Source: an uncultured Bacteroidales bacterium
GTDB lineage: Bacteria > Bacteroidota > Bacteroidia > Bacteroidales > F082
Assembly (NCBI GenBank): GCA_905234765.1
Contig: CAJOIF010000065.1
Location: forward strand, 1 to 5,625
Length of the DNA stretch: 5,625 nucleotides
Reading direction: 5' to 3'
Under the pieces are notes generated by a model. That model had not been told where the DNA came from, ran no database searches, and was given only the letters and a program-made list of their open reading frames with translations. A program made the position numbers and the translations under genes. This document shows positions 4,770 through 5,625 of this stretch, piece by piece (position 1 is the first letter of the stretch; each line of letters opens with the position of its first letter).

Positions 4770-5625
4770 TTACTCTTTCTTCAACGCCCAAACCGGATTA
4801 ACCTTCGCCACCGACACAATCTGCCACAACACCGAGCCGATGGCAATGGCGAACGACACCACCACCGTCACCACAAAGATCCACGGATACAAGTCGATGC
4901 GGTAGACGAAATCCTCCAGATAACGCCCGCACACCCACACCGCCACGGGGATGGCAATAACATTGGCAATCAGAATCATGATGACGTAATCGCGCAGGTT
5001 GCGCCGTATCTCGCTCTGCATTGTGCCGCCAAATACCTTGCGGATGGCGATGGTCTTCTCACGCTCGGAGGCGAAATGCGTGCTCATGGCCACCAGGCCG
5101 AGCAGCGAAAGCATGACCGCCACCGCCATAAACAGGTCAACCAAACGCATCTTGTTTTTGGTGCTTTCAAGGTGTTTCAGCAGCAGGTCGTCGATATATT
5201 CCATCACCCAAGGCTCCCAATACACTTCTTTATTACTCATGTGCTTCTCATACACCGCTTCAATGGCCTTGCGAGCTTCGGCATGGTCGCCCACAATTTC
5301 CAGCACAGGATTGAAATGGACCCATTCGAACATAGGCTCCTTCCCCACAATCTGCACCGCGCCGAAAGACTCGTCCACCACATGCGCCGCGTCCTTGGTG
5401 GCGAAATCACCCACCACGCCGCATAAGTCATAGCCTACATTGCGTTTGTACCATGTCCCTAAAGAGTCGGGATTGAAATCTTTCATCGGCATTCCCATCT
5501 GTTCCTCCAACAGTCCTTGGGTAGGTAGCCATCTGCCTTCCTCAATCTGGCCGTACATCGCCTTGATGTCAAAGCCGTACATGTCGAAAGCTGCCGTGTC
5601 GCACATCAAGTATCTCACTGAAATC
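4770..5625 (-). CDS. FtsX/MacB-type ABC transporter permease, C-terminal part (cut by window edge)
   Basis: About 284 residues of the C-terminal part are visible, and the frame stays open to the right edge; the GTG at 5618 is internal, not the start. The first half is periplasmic MacB-like domain, with a GVVGDFATKD segment resembling the family's 'GVVKDFH' strand. Three membrane helices follow: about LVDLFMAVAVMLSLLGLVAM, YVIMILIANVIAIPVAVWVCG and WIFVVTVVVSFAIAIGSVLW. After the first comes the conserved cytoplasmic signature SEREKTIAIRKVFGGT, and the protein ends NPVWALKKE, also typical. Such permeases work with a separate ATPase to extrude peptides, lipids or antibiotics, or to sense envelope damage. 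It ends 86 bp before the antitoxin gene, with no convincing terminator between, so readthrough is possible. It resembles the left-edge permease in family; whether they are close paralogues cannot be told from the fragments. Confidence 0.92.
   Translation of the reverse strand, partial: ISVRYLMCDTAAFDMYGFDIKAMYGQIEEGRWLPTQGLLEEQMGMPMKDFNPDSLGTWYKRNVGYDLCGVVGDFATKDAAHVVDESFGAVQIVGKEPMFEWVHFNPVLEIVGDHAEARKAIEAVYEKHMSNKEVYWEPWVMEYIDDLLLKHLESTKNKMRLVDLFMAVAVMLSLLGLVAMSTHFASEREKTIAIRKVFGGTMQSEIRRNLRDYVIMILIANVIAIPVAVWVCGRYLEDFVYRIDLYPWIFVVTVVVSFAIAIGSVLWQIVSVAKVNPVWALKKE

Noticed and set aside
5616..5618. GTG at 5618 as the start of the right-edge permease
   Set aside because: The frame remains open to the window edge, and the visible protein starts in the middle of the periplasmic domain with no first membrane helix, so the gene begins outside the window.

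Overview
The window looks like chromosomal DNA from a member of the Bacteroidota, probably Bacteroidales. Three things point there: a TolC-type protein with the GRSIDPETNT motif typical of that phylum, a histidine kinase and NtrC-type regulator of the kind common there, and FtsX/MacB-type ABC permeases on both sides. All genes lie on the minus strand, so transcription runs from high to low coordinates. No tRNA, rRNA, CRISPR array or insertion sequence is visible.

In transcription order the window holds: the C-terminal part of a MacB/FtsX-type permease (5625-4770, cut by the window edge); a RelB/DinJ-type antitoxin (4683-4387) and a PIN-domain toxin (4400-3981), overlapping by 14 bp; a sigma-54-dependent NtrC-family response regulator (3991-2639) whose first codons overlap the toxin's last ones; a short one-membrane-segment histidine kinase (2642-1785), joined to the regulator by an ATGA overlap; a 143-bp control region; a TolC-family outer-membrane efflux protein (1641-286); a 98-bp imperfect palindrome of a dispersed intergenic repeat type; and the first 44 codons of a second FtsX-type permease (134-1, cut by the window edge).

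The most informative stretch is the control region between the kinase gene and the tolC-like gene. Read on the minus strand it has, in order, two 17-19 bp palindromes built on TGTAAA/TTTACA with centres 22 bp apart, an exact match to the IHF consensus, a -24/-12 (sigma-54) promoter-like sequence TGGCAC-N5-ATGAT, and the tolC-like start codon about 20 nt after the predicted transcription start. This is the layout of an enhancer-dependent sigma-54 promoter. The gene for a matching sigma-54 activator lies two genes upstream. The inferred circuit is: kinase phosphorylates regulator, regulator binds the tandem sites, and sigma-54 polymerase transcribes the outer-membrane channel and perhaps the downstream permease. 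This is inferred from sequence only.

The second oddity is the toxin-antitoxin pair placed directly in front of, and overlapping, the regulator gene. It is much more AT-rich than the regulator (hand count: 20 of 60 G+C at 4201-4260, against 37 of 60 at 3361-3420), which suggests separate acquisition. The two-component genes may now depend on the toxin-antitoxin promoter.
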